Source of the DNA: Chryseobacterium artocarpi
GTDB lineage: Bacteria; Bacteroidota; Bacteroidia; Flavobacteriales; Weeksellaceae
Length of the DNA stretch: 64,000 nt
Direction of reading: 5' to 3'
Assembly (NCBI RefSeq): GCF_001684975.1
Contig: NZ_MAYH01000012.1
Coordinates: forward strand, 682,001 to 746,000
Made by a program: the position numbers and the translations under genes. Shown here piece after piece: positions 19,610-27,598 of this stretch (position 1 is its first letter; the number at the start of each line of letters is the position of its first letter). The notes beneath the pieces were generated by a model that was not told the DNA's origin, made no database searches, and was given only the letters and a program-made list of their open reading frames with translations.

Positions 19610-20344
19610 ATGAAAATTAATCTACTTTTTGTTTTTATAACTTCAATACTGTTTGGTCAAAATAAGTGGAAAGACTCTATCGTATATAGCAGATATTCTG
19701 ATGGGGAGCAGGAGTATATTGGTGGTAATATCAAACTCTATAAAGATGTACATGAAATTATAGAAAAGAAGAAACTCAACCCGTGCGAAAATAAAAAGGA
19801 ATTATATATTGCAGAGGTTGTTGTCTACCCTGATAAAACGATAAAGTTATTAAAAAAGCAAAATATCGAAAGTGCCCGCAAAAATAAATGTGCATTTGAA
19901 TTAACGCAAACTGTTTTAGAAGATTTACAAGGTTGGATACCCTCGGAACTCAATGGAAGAAAAGTTCCAGCAATTCAAAAGATAATCATGTTTCCTGATA
20001 GGTTATTTGAAAACTATAAAGAAGGTTATGATCCAATGGATTATTACGATAGGATAGCTGAATTTCCAGGTGGAAATAAAGTTTTTAGAGAACAATTCAG
20101 TAGAAAGGTAAGTACTAATGGTTTTAAATTTGATCGGTCTGGACGAATATATTTGAAATTTAAAGTGGATAAAAATGGTAAAGCTTTTGATTTTATAGTG
20201 AATCCAACATCAGGGAATATCGGATTTGATAGAATGGTTATTAATGCTGCCAAAAGCATTAAAGGCACTTGGAAACCTGGTAATATACATGGTGTTAATG
20301 TAGAAACTAAGCTGGAAATTCCACTAACAATTAGTGAAGATTAA
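19610..20344 (+). CDS. Exported TonB C-terminal domain protein
   Basis: 244 residues with a signal peptide (MKINLLFVFITSILFGQ). Residues ~145-240 (AEFPGGNKVFREQFSRKV, GRIYLKFKVDKNGKAFDF, INAAKSIKGTWKPG, LEIPLTISED) fit the TonB_C fold of flavobacterial energy-transducer-like proteins. It lacks the N-terminal membrane helix and proline-rich arm of true TonB, so it is probably a periplasmic relative and not a receptor energiser. No clear operon partner; it closes the toxin island. Confidence 0.7.
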   Translation: MKINLLFVFITSILFGQNKWKDSIVYSRYSDGEQEYIGGNIKLYKDVHEIIEKKKLNPCENKKELYIAEVVVYPDKTIKLLKKQNIESARKNKCAFELTQTVLEDLQGWIPSELNGRKVPAIQKIIMFPDRLFENYKEGYDPMDYYDRIAEFPGGNKVFREQFSRKVSTNGFKFDRSGRIYLKFKVDKNGKAFDFIVNPTSGNIGFDRMVINAAKSIKGTWKPGNIHGVNVETKLEIPLTISED

Positions 20345-20536
20345 AAATAGGTATAAAGCTGGTGCCTGGATATTCAATATGAAACAATTACAATTTCGGA
20401 ACTCATTAGATTTCCGTTTTAATACGCTATAGTTGCCTTTCAAATGGGAGTGTAACTCAAACTGTTTATTTTTGGAAGTTGTTTAGAGTTACCTTGAAAA
20501 CTTACATTATTAATAAAGTGGAGTGATAGTATCTTA

Positions 20537-20567
20537 TTGCTGATTACTAAACTTATTTTTATATTTG
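20537..20567 (+). promoter_or_regulatory. Flavobacterial promoter upstream of tRNA-like relic
   Basis: TTG at 20537-20539 and TATATTTG at 20560-20567 with a 20-base spacer match the TTG / TAnnTTTG consensus exactly. The start would be near 20574, about 57 bases before the tRNA-like sequence. Confidence 0.55.
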
Positions 20568-20630
20568 TAGTATTAAACTAAAATCGTTCTTTAAATCTTT
20601 TTGTTAGATTTTGTAGATTAAAATATTAGT

Positions 20631-20729
20631 GGAGTTGTGGCAAATTCGTGGCTATTGCTGAAAATCAATCATAAAACGATCTCATTTTCAGTAGATTGTG
20701 AAAAATAGTTCGAATCCCTCACTCTCCGC
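20631..20729 (+). pseudogene. Degenerate tRNA-Ser-like sequence
   Basis: The 3' end GTTCGAATCCC followed by TCTCCGC is what a bacterial tRNA-Ser ends with, and the 5' end GGAG plus GTGGCA echoes its start. The acceptor stem pairs only in the outer four positions, the T stem is broken (AATAG against CCCTC), and no proper 5-bp anticodon stem forms, although ATTG/CAAT encloses CTGAAAAT. It is therefore a decayed tRNA or the remnant of an integration into a tRNA 3' end, not a working tRNA. Confidence 0.5.
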
Positions 20730-20730
20730 T

Positions 20731-20764
20731 AAGAGGATCTTCAAACGAAGATCCTCTTTTTTAT
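20731..20764 (+). terminator. Strong intrinsic terminator
   Basis: AGAGGATCTTC and GAAGATCCTCT form a perfect 11-bp stem around an AAAC loop, followed by a T run. It begins immediately after the tRNA-like sequence. Confidence 0.85.
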
Positions 20765-20785
20765 TTATAAGTAATCTTTTTCATC

Positions 20786-21730
20786 ATGAAAAAAATAGCA
20801 CTTTCCTTATTTGCCCTTTGCGTATATACCGCTTCACAGGCACAAAGCTTTGATCTTATTCCACTGGGAATCTATGGTGGCGAGCATGAAGACAATCTAT
20901 CAGCTTATTTAGTAGGAGCTCCTAATGAAAATGCATTCTTCTGTCTTGATGCAGGAACCGTAAATGCAGGTATCAGAAAAGCTATTGAATTAAAAAGTCT
21001 TAACGGATCTGCAGAAGAAGTTCTGAAAGATCAGGTAAAAGGATATTTTGTTTCACATGGTCACCTGGATCATCTGGCTGGATTGATCATCAATTCTCCG
21101 GCAGATTCTAAAAAAGATATTTTTGGTATTGCTCCTGTACTTCAAATCCTGCAAAATCATTACTTTATCACTGATACCTGGATTAATTTTGCAGATCAGG
21201 GACAAAAACCAATCTTAGGAAAGTATCATTATAATGAACTTAAAGAAGGTGTAGAAACTCCAATACAAAATACCTCGATGTTTGTAAGCGGTTACGAACT
21301 AAGCCACGTAAACCCTTATAAAAGCAGTGCTGCATTAGTAAGAAAAGGAAATGATTATTTACTTTACTTGGGAGATACAGGAGCTGACAGAGTAGAAAAA
21401 TCTGATAAACTTGATCTTCTTTGGAAAAATATTGCACCGCTTGTAAAGAAAAAACAACTGAAAACTATACTGATTGAGGTTTCTTTCCCAAACAGTCAGT
21501 CTGAAAAGCTTTTATTTGGTCATCTTACTCCAAATCTTTTGACAGAAGAGCTCACCAAACTAAAAGAAAAAACAGGACAAAAGAATCTGGAAGGTCTTAA
21601 TATTGTAGTAACACACAGAAAACCTACAGGAGATAATCCTGAGATTATTAAAGATGAACTACTGAAAAACAATCCTTTAAAAGTAAATTATATTTTCCCT
21701 GAGCAAGGCAAAAAAATTAGTTTACCTTAA
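20786..21730 (+). CDS. Periplasmic class II 3',5'-cyclic-nucleotide phosphodiesterase
   Basis: 314 residues with a signal peptide (MKKIALSLFALCVYTASQAQ). The metallo-beta-lactamase-type motif SHGHLDH (His91, His93, Asp95, His96) binds two metals and matches class II (CpdP/PDE1) phosphodiesterases, as do LLYLGDTGADRVEKSD and LIEVSFPNSQSEKLLFGHLT. The family hydrolyses cAMP or cGMP; here in the periplasm, so the substrate is probably scavenged or signal nucleotide from outside. It stands alone between two terminators. Confidence 0.85.
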   Translation: MKKIALSLFALCVYTASQAQSFDLIPLGIYGGEHEDNLSAYLVGAPNENAFFCLDAGTVNAGIRKAIELKSLNGSAEEVLKDQVKGYFVSHGHLDHLAGLIINSPADSKKDIFGIAPVLQILQNHYFITDTWINFADQGQKPILGKYHYNELKEGVETPIQNTSMFVSGYELSHVNPYKSSAALVRKGNDYLLYLGDTGADRVEKSDKLDLLWKNIAPLVKKKQLKTILIEVSFPNSQSEKLLFGHLTPNLLTEELTKLKEKTGQKNLEGLNIVVTHRKPTGDNPEIIKDELLKNNPLKVNYIFPEQGKKISLP

Positions 21731-21738
21731 TAATAGAT

Positions 21739-21772
21739 AAAAGATGAAGCAGAGAATGTTTCATCTTTTTTT
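21739..21772 (+). terminator. Terminator after the phosphodiesterase gene
   Basis: AAGATGAA and TTTCATCTT can pair around a loop of about 10 bases, followed by a run of T, 9 bases after the stop codon. Confidence 0.75.
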
Positions 21773-21887
21773 ATTCTCAAATTTCAAACAGAATATTTTT
21801 GCAAGATTCTACGCTATCTTATTCGTGGCAAACTACTGACAAACTGTTGTCATCCTTTTTCCATAATTTTACGTAAAATAAAGACAC

Positions 21888-22472
21888 ATGACACCTGTAA
21901 ACGAAAGAAAAACAATTTCCATCAATTCCAGCGCAGAATGGAGAACATGGTTGGAAGCAAATCATCAGACAGAGCAATCCATTTGGGTTATTTGTAATAC
22001 AGTGAAATCAAATTTACCCGTTGCTCGCTGGAGTGATCTTGTGGATGAGTCACTTTGTTTCGGATGGATAGACAGCACAAGAAAGCCGATTGATCAATAT
22101 TCTTTTATGCAATTGTTCAGTAAGAGAAAACCTAACAGTACCTGGTCGAAGATCAATAAAGAAAAAATTACAAGGCTCATAGAAGATAACCTGATGAAAG
22201 AAGCTGGATATGAAACCATCAGAAGAGCACAGGAAAATGGTTCGTGGAATATTCTGGATAGTGTAGAAGAACTTATTATTCCTGATGATTTAGAAGAAGC
22301 ATTTAAAATTAATATAGGATCAAAGGATTATTTCTTAAGTTTGAGTAAATCACTGAAAAAAATGATGCTGCATTGGATTGTGTTTGCTAAAAGACCAGAA
22401 ACCCGGCAAAAACGTATTGATGAAATAGTAACACATGCGGCAAGAAAAGAAAAACCGAAACGTTTTCAGTAG
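21888..22472 (+). CDS. YdeI/OmpD-associated (OmdA) family protein
   Basis: 194 residues, cytosolic. SSAEWRTWLEANHQTEQSIW, the FGWIDSTRKPID signature, and KRKPNSTWSKINKEKI are the conserved blocks of the YdeI/OmdA family; the C-terminus (HWIVFAKRPETRQKRIDEIV, then HAARKEKPK) is the usual basic tail. Members are linked to peptide or bacteriocin protection in a few bacteria, but the biochemical role is unsettled. Single gene. Confidence 0.85.
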   Translation: MTPVNERKTISINSSAEWRTWLEANHQTEQSIWVICNTVKSNLPVARWSDLVDESLCFGWIDSTRKPIDQYSFMQLFSKRKPNSTWSKINKEKITRLIEDNLMKEAGYETIRRAQENGSWNILDSVEELIIPDDLEEAFKINIGSKDYFLSLSKSLKKMMLHWIVFAKRPETRQKRIDEIVTHAARKEKPKRFQ

Positions 22473-22626
22473 ATTTTAATCTTAGATAAGTTTTCCAAAC
22501 CTTTCATCCATAAAAATCCTTCATTCATTTCTTTGTTTTCTTAGTTCATCGTTTTCTACTTGAACAGAGAAAATGATTACAATAGCTTTGACCTATCAAA
22601 ATTAATAATAGAAAACAATATAACTT

Positions 22627-23035
22627 ATGAATAAGGAACTCATTTTTTTTAAACATTTGCTTTTACAGTAGTTATAGGGATCATCTTTTTAACGGCTTCA
22701 GCATTCAGTACAGATGGTCGGTAGAAATTTACCGAAATAGATGTTGAAAGAATCAATATTGTAAAAAAGGATGGTACGGTGAATTTGTTTTCGCTATTGA
22801 TACAGCAAGGAAAAAATGTCTGCTGAGTGAATCTAATTTAAAGGAAATTGAGAATAATCTTCATCTCTCTGAGTTCTTCAGAATCAACAGAAGTGAGCTT
22901 GTTCATAAAAAACATGTTGAAAAAATAGAACGTTACAATAAAAATACTTTATCTATTAAAGTAAAAGGTGTGAATGCTCATCTTATCACCAGTCAAAGCA
23001 ATACGGCAATCTTTCGAAAATGGATTGAAGAATGA
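22627..23035 (+). pseudogene. Decayed exported-protein / LytTR regulator locus
   Basis: MNKELIF at 22627 shifts frame at a run of eight T and would continue KTFAFTVVIGIIFLTASAFS, a signal-like helix, then KFTEIDVERINIVKKDGT after a stop. From 22781 a second frame gives the DNA-binding end of a LytTR regulator (SEFFRINRSELVHKKHVEKI, RYNKNTLSIKVKG, FRKWIEE) to a TGA at 23033-23035, with no receiver domain. Both parts are fragments: probably two genes fused and inactivated by deletion. Confidence 0.6.
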
Positions 23036-23241
23036 AAAAACATATGAATTTATTGATGATTTTAAAATAAAAGAGTTTTTGCATTATCTTCAATTTTTAC
23101 ATCTAATCCAAAAAAATATATTTACTTTAATGAAAAGCTAAGGTTTTATAGCTGTTTTAATGTAAAGTAGGATTCTATTTCGACAATTTTATCGGGAATT
23201 TACTATTATCAAGAAGACAAAATTTACTTTAACTTTGCTAA
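23036..23241 (+). other. Intergenic region, no feature seen
   Basis: AT-rich sequence after the LytTR remnant with no convincing reading frame, repeat or terminator; it leads into the promoter of the two-component operon. Confidence 0.4.
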
Positions 23242-23273
23242 TTGAATGTTATGAGCCAATTATTATATTTTTG
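23242..23273 (+). promoter_or_regulatory. Candidate promoter of the two-component operon
   Basis: TATTTTTG at 23266-23273 matches TAnnTTTG, with TTG at 23242-23244 as the upstream element (21-base spacer). The start near 23280 leaves a ~70-base leader. Confidence 0.45.
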
Positions 23274-23352
23274 GTAATAATATTATATAGGTTAAGACTA
23301 ATGATAAATAAGAGCTTAAAGAATTCGGGTATTAATTTAGGTGCTAGATGAT

Positions 23353-25068
23353 ATGGAATATAAATTCTTAAATTTTAGATTAAGGAAGGTTGTTCATTAT
23401 TCGTTGATTATCTGTATTTTATTGATACAGGTGATTATCGGGATATTTTTTTATAACGAGGTCGTTAATGAGAAGAAACTACAGTTTATTAAAACTCAAT
23501 TGGAAGAAAGTAGAGCTTTGGGTGGCTTAACTGATAATTCAAGGAAAGATTTTATGGACGCGCAGGGACATCTTCAGAAATATATGGTGACTCAGGATAA
23601 TAAAGATCTACAGTTATACTTTGAATCCCTTAAAAAACTTAAGCTGAATTTTGATAAGATCGGTGAGTATGAAAATACAAGCCCGAGACTGAAAAAGAAT
23701 CTGGCGCTTCATAAACAAGATACAGTAAAGGTCAATAAGCTGAAAACATTGATTGATTCCGTATATGAAACTTCTTTGAACCAGCCTGCAAAGATAGAGG
23801 AGAAGCAATATGAACCAAAGAAGTATAAAGATGACTTCGATGATTTCAATATACAGACTCGTACCTATGCAGACACTATTAAGAAGAAAGGCTTTTTTGG
23901 TCGTTTAAAAGATGCTGTAACAGGGAAAGTAGATGTTCAGAAAGAAAGTACTGTAATTACTCTAACGAATAATAAAACCATAGATATTTCCCAGGTAAAA
24001 TCCAAAATGGATAACACGCTGAAGTCTATGGATAAGCATTATGCAGCTGAGGTAAAAAAGGTTCAGCAGGATGCAGCAAGGAAACAGAAAGATAATCTGC
24101 AGTTTTACAGTAATTTTAATAAACTCCTGGTTTACAGTAACGGACTGATTGATGTGTATGAAAGTGCAATCAAAGACTTCAAGACAGAACTTGAAAAAGA
24201 GTACAGTAAACAAAGTTCCGATAATAATAAAATCAGAAGATATCTTGTATTAGGTTTGATGGTTTTAATGTTTATTGTATCGATCCTGATTATGTATTTT
24301 ACCCGAGTTGCATTTATCTATGAAAGAAAGCTGGATGCAGCGAATAAGGAAATTAAAAACAACCTGAATTTCAAAAACAGAATTTTAGGAATGCTGAGCC
24401 ACGATCTGAGATCACCTTTAAAGATTATCAATATTTTTATTGATAAGATTCACAGGACAACAGAAGATGAAACCATTAAGGATTACCTGAAATCTATTAA
24501 ATTTACGAACAGTACCTTGCTTCTTCAGTCTAATCAGATTTTGGAATACACAAAGAATCAGGATGCAGAAAAGAAACTGATCAACTCGGTTTTTAACCTT
24601 AAAGATGAGATCGGTTCTATTGTAAAAGTGATTACGCCATATTTGGAGACAAGAAATAATAAGTTTGCAGTAACGGACAGAATTCCGGAGGATGTGGTTG
24701 TATTTTCGGATAATATAAGAATTAATCAGATCTTTATGAATATCCTTGGAAATGCTAATAAATTCACGGAAAACGGACACATTGATCTTGTGATGTTCAC
24801 AGAACCTGCCGGTAAAGATAAAATCACCCTGATCACAACAGTAGGAGACACAGGAGTAGGGATCTCGGAATCTGATCTGAAAAAGATCTTCGATCCTTAT
24901 TACCAGGGAACAGTATCTGATGAAGTAGATAATCTTGGTGCCGGACTTGGTCTGAACTTAGTTAAAGAAATTGTAGAACTTTTCGATGGTAATATCTCCG
25001 TTGAAAGCAAGCTTCACAAAGGAACAAAAGTAACATTCAGGATAAATTTAAATATCAATAATAAATAA
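23353..25068 (+). CDS. Membrane sensor histidine kinase
   Basis: 571 residues from the ATG at 23353; a GTG at 23341 in frame is less likely. A membrane helix (~13-35), a ~260-residue charged, coiled-coil-like extracytoplasmic domain with no known sensor fold, a second helix (~296-320), then HisKA with LGMLSHDLRSP (His350) and HATPase_c motifs (NILGNANKFTENGH, VGDTGVGISESDLKKIFDPY, GAGLGLNLVKEIVELFDG). It should autophosphorylate His350 and pass phosphate to the regulator whose ATG overlaps its stop (TAATG). The signal is unknown. Confidence 0.9.
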   Translation: MEYKFLNFRLRKVVHYSLIICILLIQVIIGIFFYNEVVNEKKLQFIKTQLEESRALGGLTDNSRKDFMDAQGHLQKYMVTQDNKDLQLYFESLKKLKLNFDKIGEYENTSPRLKKNLALHKQDTVKVNKLKTLIDSVYETSLNQPAKIEEKQYEPKKYKDDFDDFNIQTRTYADTIKKKGFFGRLKDAVTGKVDVQKESTVITLTNNKTIDISQVKSKMDNTLKSMDKHYAAEVKKVQQDAARKQKDNLQFYSNFNKLLVYSNGLIDVYESAIKDFKTELEKEYSKQSSDNNKIRRYLVLGLMVLMFIVSILIMYFTRVAFIYERKLDAANKEIKNNLNFKNRILGMLSHDLRSPLKIINIFIDKIHRTTEDETIKDYLKSIKFTNSTLLLQSNQILEYTKNQDAEKKLINSVFNLKDEIGSIVKVITPYLETRNNKFAVTDRIPEDVVVFSDNIRINQIFMNILGNANKFTENGHIDLVMFTEPAGKDKITLITTVGDTGVGISESDLKKIFDPYYQGTVSDEVDNLGAGLGLNLVKEIVELFDGNISVESKLHKGTKVTFRINLNINNK

Positions 25069-25721
25069 TGGAAACGCCAATTGAAAACAGAGAGATCACA
25101 TTCCTTTTAGCAGATGATCACAGTATTGTAAGACAGGGAATGGAGATTGTCATTACCGATATCGTTCCCAATGCTAAAATTTATCATACATCATCTTTAC
25201 AACAGGCTGTAGAGCTGGTAGAGTCTAAGGGAATAGAAATGGCAATCATTGATGCTCACTTTCCGGAAGGAAACAGCCTGCATATTTTGCCACAACTTAA
25301 GCAAGCTAATCCCGATCTGAAAATTCTGATTTTTACAGGTCTTGAGGAAGATTTATATGCACTTAAATTCATCAAGGCAGGTGCAAACGGATATTTAAGC
25401 AAACTAAGCGAAGAAGAGGAAGTAAGAGATGCTATCACCAATTTTGTAGAAAAAGGAGAGTACCTTTCCGATGTTGTAAGAAACTTACTGGTACAGTTTG
25501 TTTACAATCCGTCTCTGATAAGCCCATTGAGTGCTTTAACCAAAAGAGAACTTCAGATTGCAGAATTATATGCAGAAGGTCTTGGCAATCTTGAGATTGC
25601 GAATAATTTAGATATAAAGCAAAATACAGTAAGTACTATTAAAAAGAATATCTTCGAAAAATTAAAAATAGACAACCTGGTTGAACTGATTGATCTGATT
25701 AAAACACATCATAAGATATAG
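25068..25721 (+). CDS. NarL/LuxR-type response regulator
   Basis: 217 residues. Receiver domain with the acidic pocket (LLADDHSIV), phospho-acceptor Asp62 (AIIDAHFPEG), the Thr switch (LIFTGLEED) and the conserved Lys in GANGYLSK. The C-terminal LuxR helix-turn-helix is LTKRELQIAELYAEGL through NTVSTIKKNIFEKLKI. It overlaps the histidine kinase stop by one base, so the two are coupled partners. Targets are not visible here. Confidence 0.92.
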   Translation: METPIENREITFLLADDHSIVRQGMEIVITDIVPNAKIYHTSSLQQAVELVESKGIEMAIIDAHFPEGNSLHILPQLKQANPDLKILIFTGLEEDLYALKFIKAGANGYLSKLSEEEEVRDAITNFVEKGEYLSDVVRNLLVQFVYNPSLISPLSALTKRELQIAELYAEGLGNLEIANNLDIKQNTVSTIKKNIFEKLKIDNLVELIDLIKTHHKI

Positions 25722-26254
25722 TGTTTTTTAAGCTCTGTTATGCACTTTTTAAATATTGAAAGAAGTCTTATCGATAAATATCTATAACGCGTCCGATTTG
25801 TATCTACGGGTTTGATAGGTGATAATATTCTTCAATGTCGTTACTTTGCAGTATAAAATTTACCCAATGAAATGTAAATGTTTTTTTAGCTTTTTCACTT
25901 CATAAAAATAGGTAAATGAAACAACTATACAAATAATAAACTATAGTTATATAAAACGCAAGTGATGAAAATAAAATAAGAAGTGTATGAATACCTTTTA
26001 GTGAGAACTTCTTGAAAAAACCAAATGATCGATAAGAAAAAAAACACAAATTACTATAAGGAAGTTCAATTGGTAGGTTATTAGTACAATAAAAAAAGGA
26101 GGCAAGATGACCTCCTTTTTTTATTATCTTATATCTTGATTTTCAAAATAACATATTTTTTTGCCACGAATACATGAGTAGATTGATTATACATTAGCCT
26201 ATCAGCCTATATTGTTATGTGGTTAAAAACAATGTAGATCTATATTATAAAAAA
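25722..26254 (+). other. Gene-free region between convergent genes
   Basis: About 530 AT-rich bases. Short frames such as MKCKCFFSFFTS near 25866 are not convincing. It holds one clear terminator at 26091-26122 and, at 26161, one copy of the dispersed TTGCCACGAAT motif. TTACTTTG near 25841 resembles a -7 box and could drive a small RNA ending at the terminator, but nothing confirms this. Confidence 0.4.
26091..26122 (+). terminator. Terminator, probably bidirectional
   Basis: AAAAAAAGGAGG and CCTCCTTTTTTT pair across an 8-base loop with A and T runs on either side, so it can act on both strands. It lies ~370 bases after the response regulator, far for a simple operon end. Confidence 0.8.
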
Positions 26255-26653
26255 TTAACTGAACTTTTGAATCGCTTCTGCACGTACAGGAGTAAAGAAA
26301 TTAATCATATTACCATCCGGATCACAGAAAAGGAGAGAGCGGTTGCCCCAAGGCATTGTTGTAGGTTCCTGAATAATATTCTTTGTTAAGCCTTTGATTC
26401 GTTCAAAATCATCATCTACATTAGAAACTAAGAACTCTATAATCGTATTTATATGGCTTTTGGCTTCTGTTGATTGCTCTACACCAAACATTTTCATTGT
26501 GCGAATGCTTCCTATGGCAAGGGTAATAGTATTTGTTTTAAGTTCTGCAAAATCTTCTGTATACCATTGTGCTGTGAAACCTGTTGCTTTTTCATAAAAC
26601 TCTACAGATTGCTTGATGTCTTTGGTAATGATTCTTAATGATGCTAGTTTCAT
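26255..26653 (-). CDS. VOC (glyoxalase/bleomycin-resistance fold) family protein
   Basis: 132 residues. Paired beta-alpha-beta-beta-beta modules with the family signatures RIITKDIKQSVEFYEKATG and, near the end, WGNRSLLFCDPDGNMINFF. Such small VOC proteins are metal-dependent isomerases, dioxygenases or drug-binding proteins; substrate cannot be predicted. Monocistronic, with a -7 box just upstream. Confidence 0.85.
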   Translation of the reverse strand: MKLASLRIITKDIKQSVEFYEKATGFTAQWYTEDFAELKTNTITLAIGSIRTMKMFGVEQSTEAKSHINTIIEFLVSNVDDDFERIKGLTKNIIQEPTTMPWGNRSLLFCDPDGNMINFFTPVRAEAIQKFS

Positions 26654-26680
26654 ATAATTTTATATTTAAATAATTTGATA

Positions 26681-26688
26681 CAAAGCTA
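26681..26688 (-). promoter_or_regulatory. -7 box upstream of the VOC gene
   Basis: On the minus strand TAGCTTTG matches TAnnTTTG; the transcript would start near 26674, about 20 bases before the ATG. No clear TTG lies at the usual upstream spacing. Confidence 0.4.
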
Positions 26689-26741
26689 GGCTCAGTTTAT
26701 GACAACAGAATGTCAGGAGTATTTAAAATAATGTGAAAAAT

Positions 26742-26775
26742 AAAAGGATATTCCAAAATGCTGAAATATCCTTTT
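26742..26775 (-). terminator. Terminator of the TonB receptor/DUF4249 operon
   Basis: AAAAGGATATT and AATATCCTTTT form an 11-bp stem with a ~12-base loop, 8 bases after the DUF4249 stop on the minus strand, followed by a T-rich stretch. Confidence 0.75.
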
Positions 26776-26782
26776 AAGTTTT

Positions 26783-27595
26783 TTATTGATTGTTGTCTTC
26801 CTGAATTACAATACTCTTATTTCTTTGTGTATGAGCAGAAAAATATCCCAAAGCTCCATTGCTGATATTGCTTGGCGGATTGGATGGAGTAACTCCGCTG
26901 CCATTCGAAAGATCTAAAAGCGCACTGTAATAAGTGAATACTTTTGTATCAATACATTGCATTTCTACATGAATCGTATCGCCAGCCACTACCTGATGAT
27001 CTGCCCCTTTTCTGTCATCATTAGGAAGCATAATTGGGCGCTGATTAGGTAAGCCATTGTTAATATTGTCAGAAAATACATCAATGTACTTTTTATTCAT
27101 ATTATTGATGGTAAAGCTAAACAAATAACGATTCCCCAAAGCCACAGGATCAGTGTATATCGGTAAAAGTGTGTAGCTGGTTCTATCTCCGAATTTAAAA
27201 GAATCCTGTTCCAGACCTTCAAAATCTATTGCCTCAGGCATTGTACTTTGAGCAATATATTGTTGTCCCTCTGAAACAACCTTTAAAGTATACGTTCTTC
27301 CCGGAACTCCCACAAAGGTTGAGGTTTGGTATATTCCGTCCCCAATATGCAGTAATGTCTCTGTCTGCCCGGTATTATCACTTAAAGTAACCTGAGCATC
27401 TGCTACTGCCGGGTAAAGATTAGGATTGGAAACCGCTACAGACTTTGTAATCCTGATCGTATAAGGTCCCGATTGATCCGTTATATTTCCTTCAATAACA
27501 ATTTTTCCGCTCTGATCAGCCAGATCTACGTCTATTTCCTTTTGACAAGAAGTGACTAAAAACAAAGATAATATGATTAAAAAAATATTTTTCAT
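26783..27595 (-). CDS. DUF4249 family outer-membrane lipoprotein
   Basis: 270 residues with a lipoprotein signal ending in LFLVTSC (lipid-modified Cys17). The N-terminal part (GKIVIEGNITDQSGPYTIRI, then ADAQVTLSDNTGQTE) has the carboxypeptidase-regulatory-like/beta-sandwich start of DUF4249. It begins 3 bases after the TonB-dependent receptor stop. DUF4249 proteins commonly accompany such receptors and probably act as surface lipoprotein partners, much as SusD does for SusC; the ligand is unknown. Confidence 0.85.
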   Translation of the reverse strand: MKNIFLIILSLFLVTSCQKEIDVDLADQSGKIVIEGNITDQSGPYTIRITKSVAVSNPNLYPAVADAQVTLSDNTGQTETLLHIGDGIYQTSTFVGVPGRTYTLKVVSEGQQYIAQSTMPEAIDFEGLEQDSFKFGDRTSYTLLPIYTDPVALGNRYLFSFTINNMNKKYIDVFSDNINNGLPNQRPIMLPNDDRKGADHQVVAGDTIHVEMQCIDTKVFTYYSALLDLSNGSGVTPSNPPSNISNGALGYFSAHTQRNKSIVIQEDNNQ

Positions 27596-27598
27596 GAT

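Larger units (their letters stand above)
20345..20785 (+). other. Intergenic region holding a tRNA-like relic unit
   Basis: About 440 bases with no protein gene. The first 190 bases show nothing clear. The rest holds a promoter, a decayed tRNA-Ser-like sequence and a strong terminator, annotated separately, and ends 21 bases before the next gene. Confidence 0.6.

Noticed and set aside
20631..20729. A functional tRNA-Ser
   Set aside because: The T stem and most of the acceptor stem do not pair, and no standard anticodon stem forms, so only the remnant is kept.
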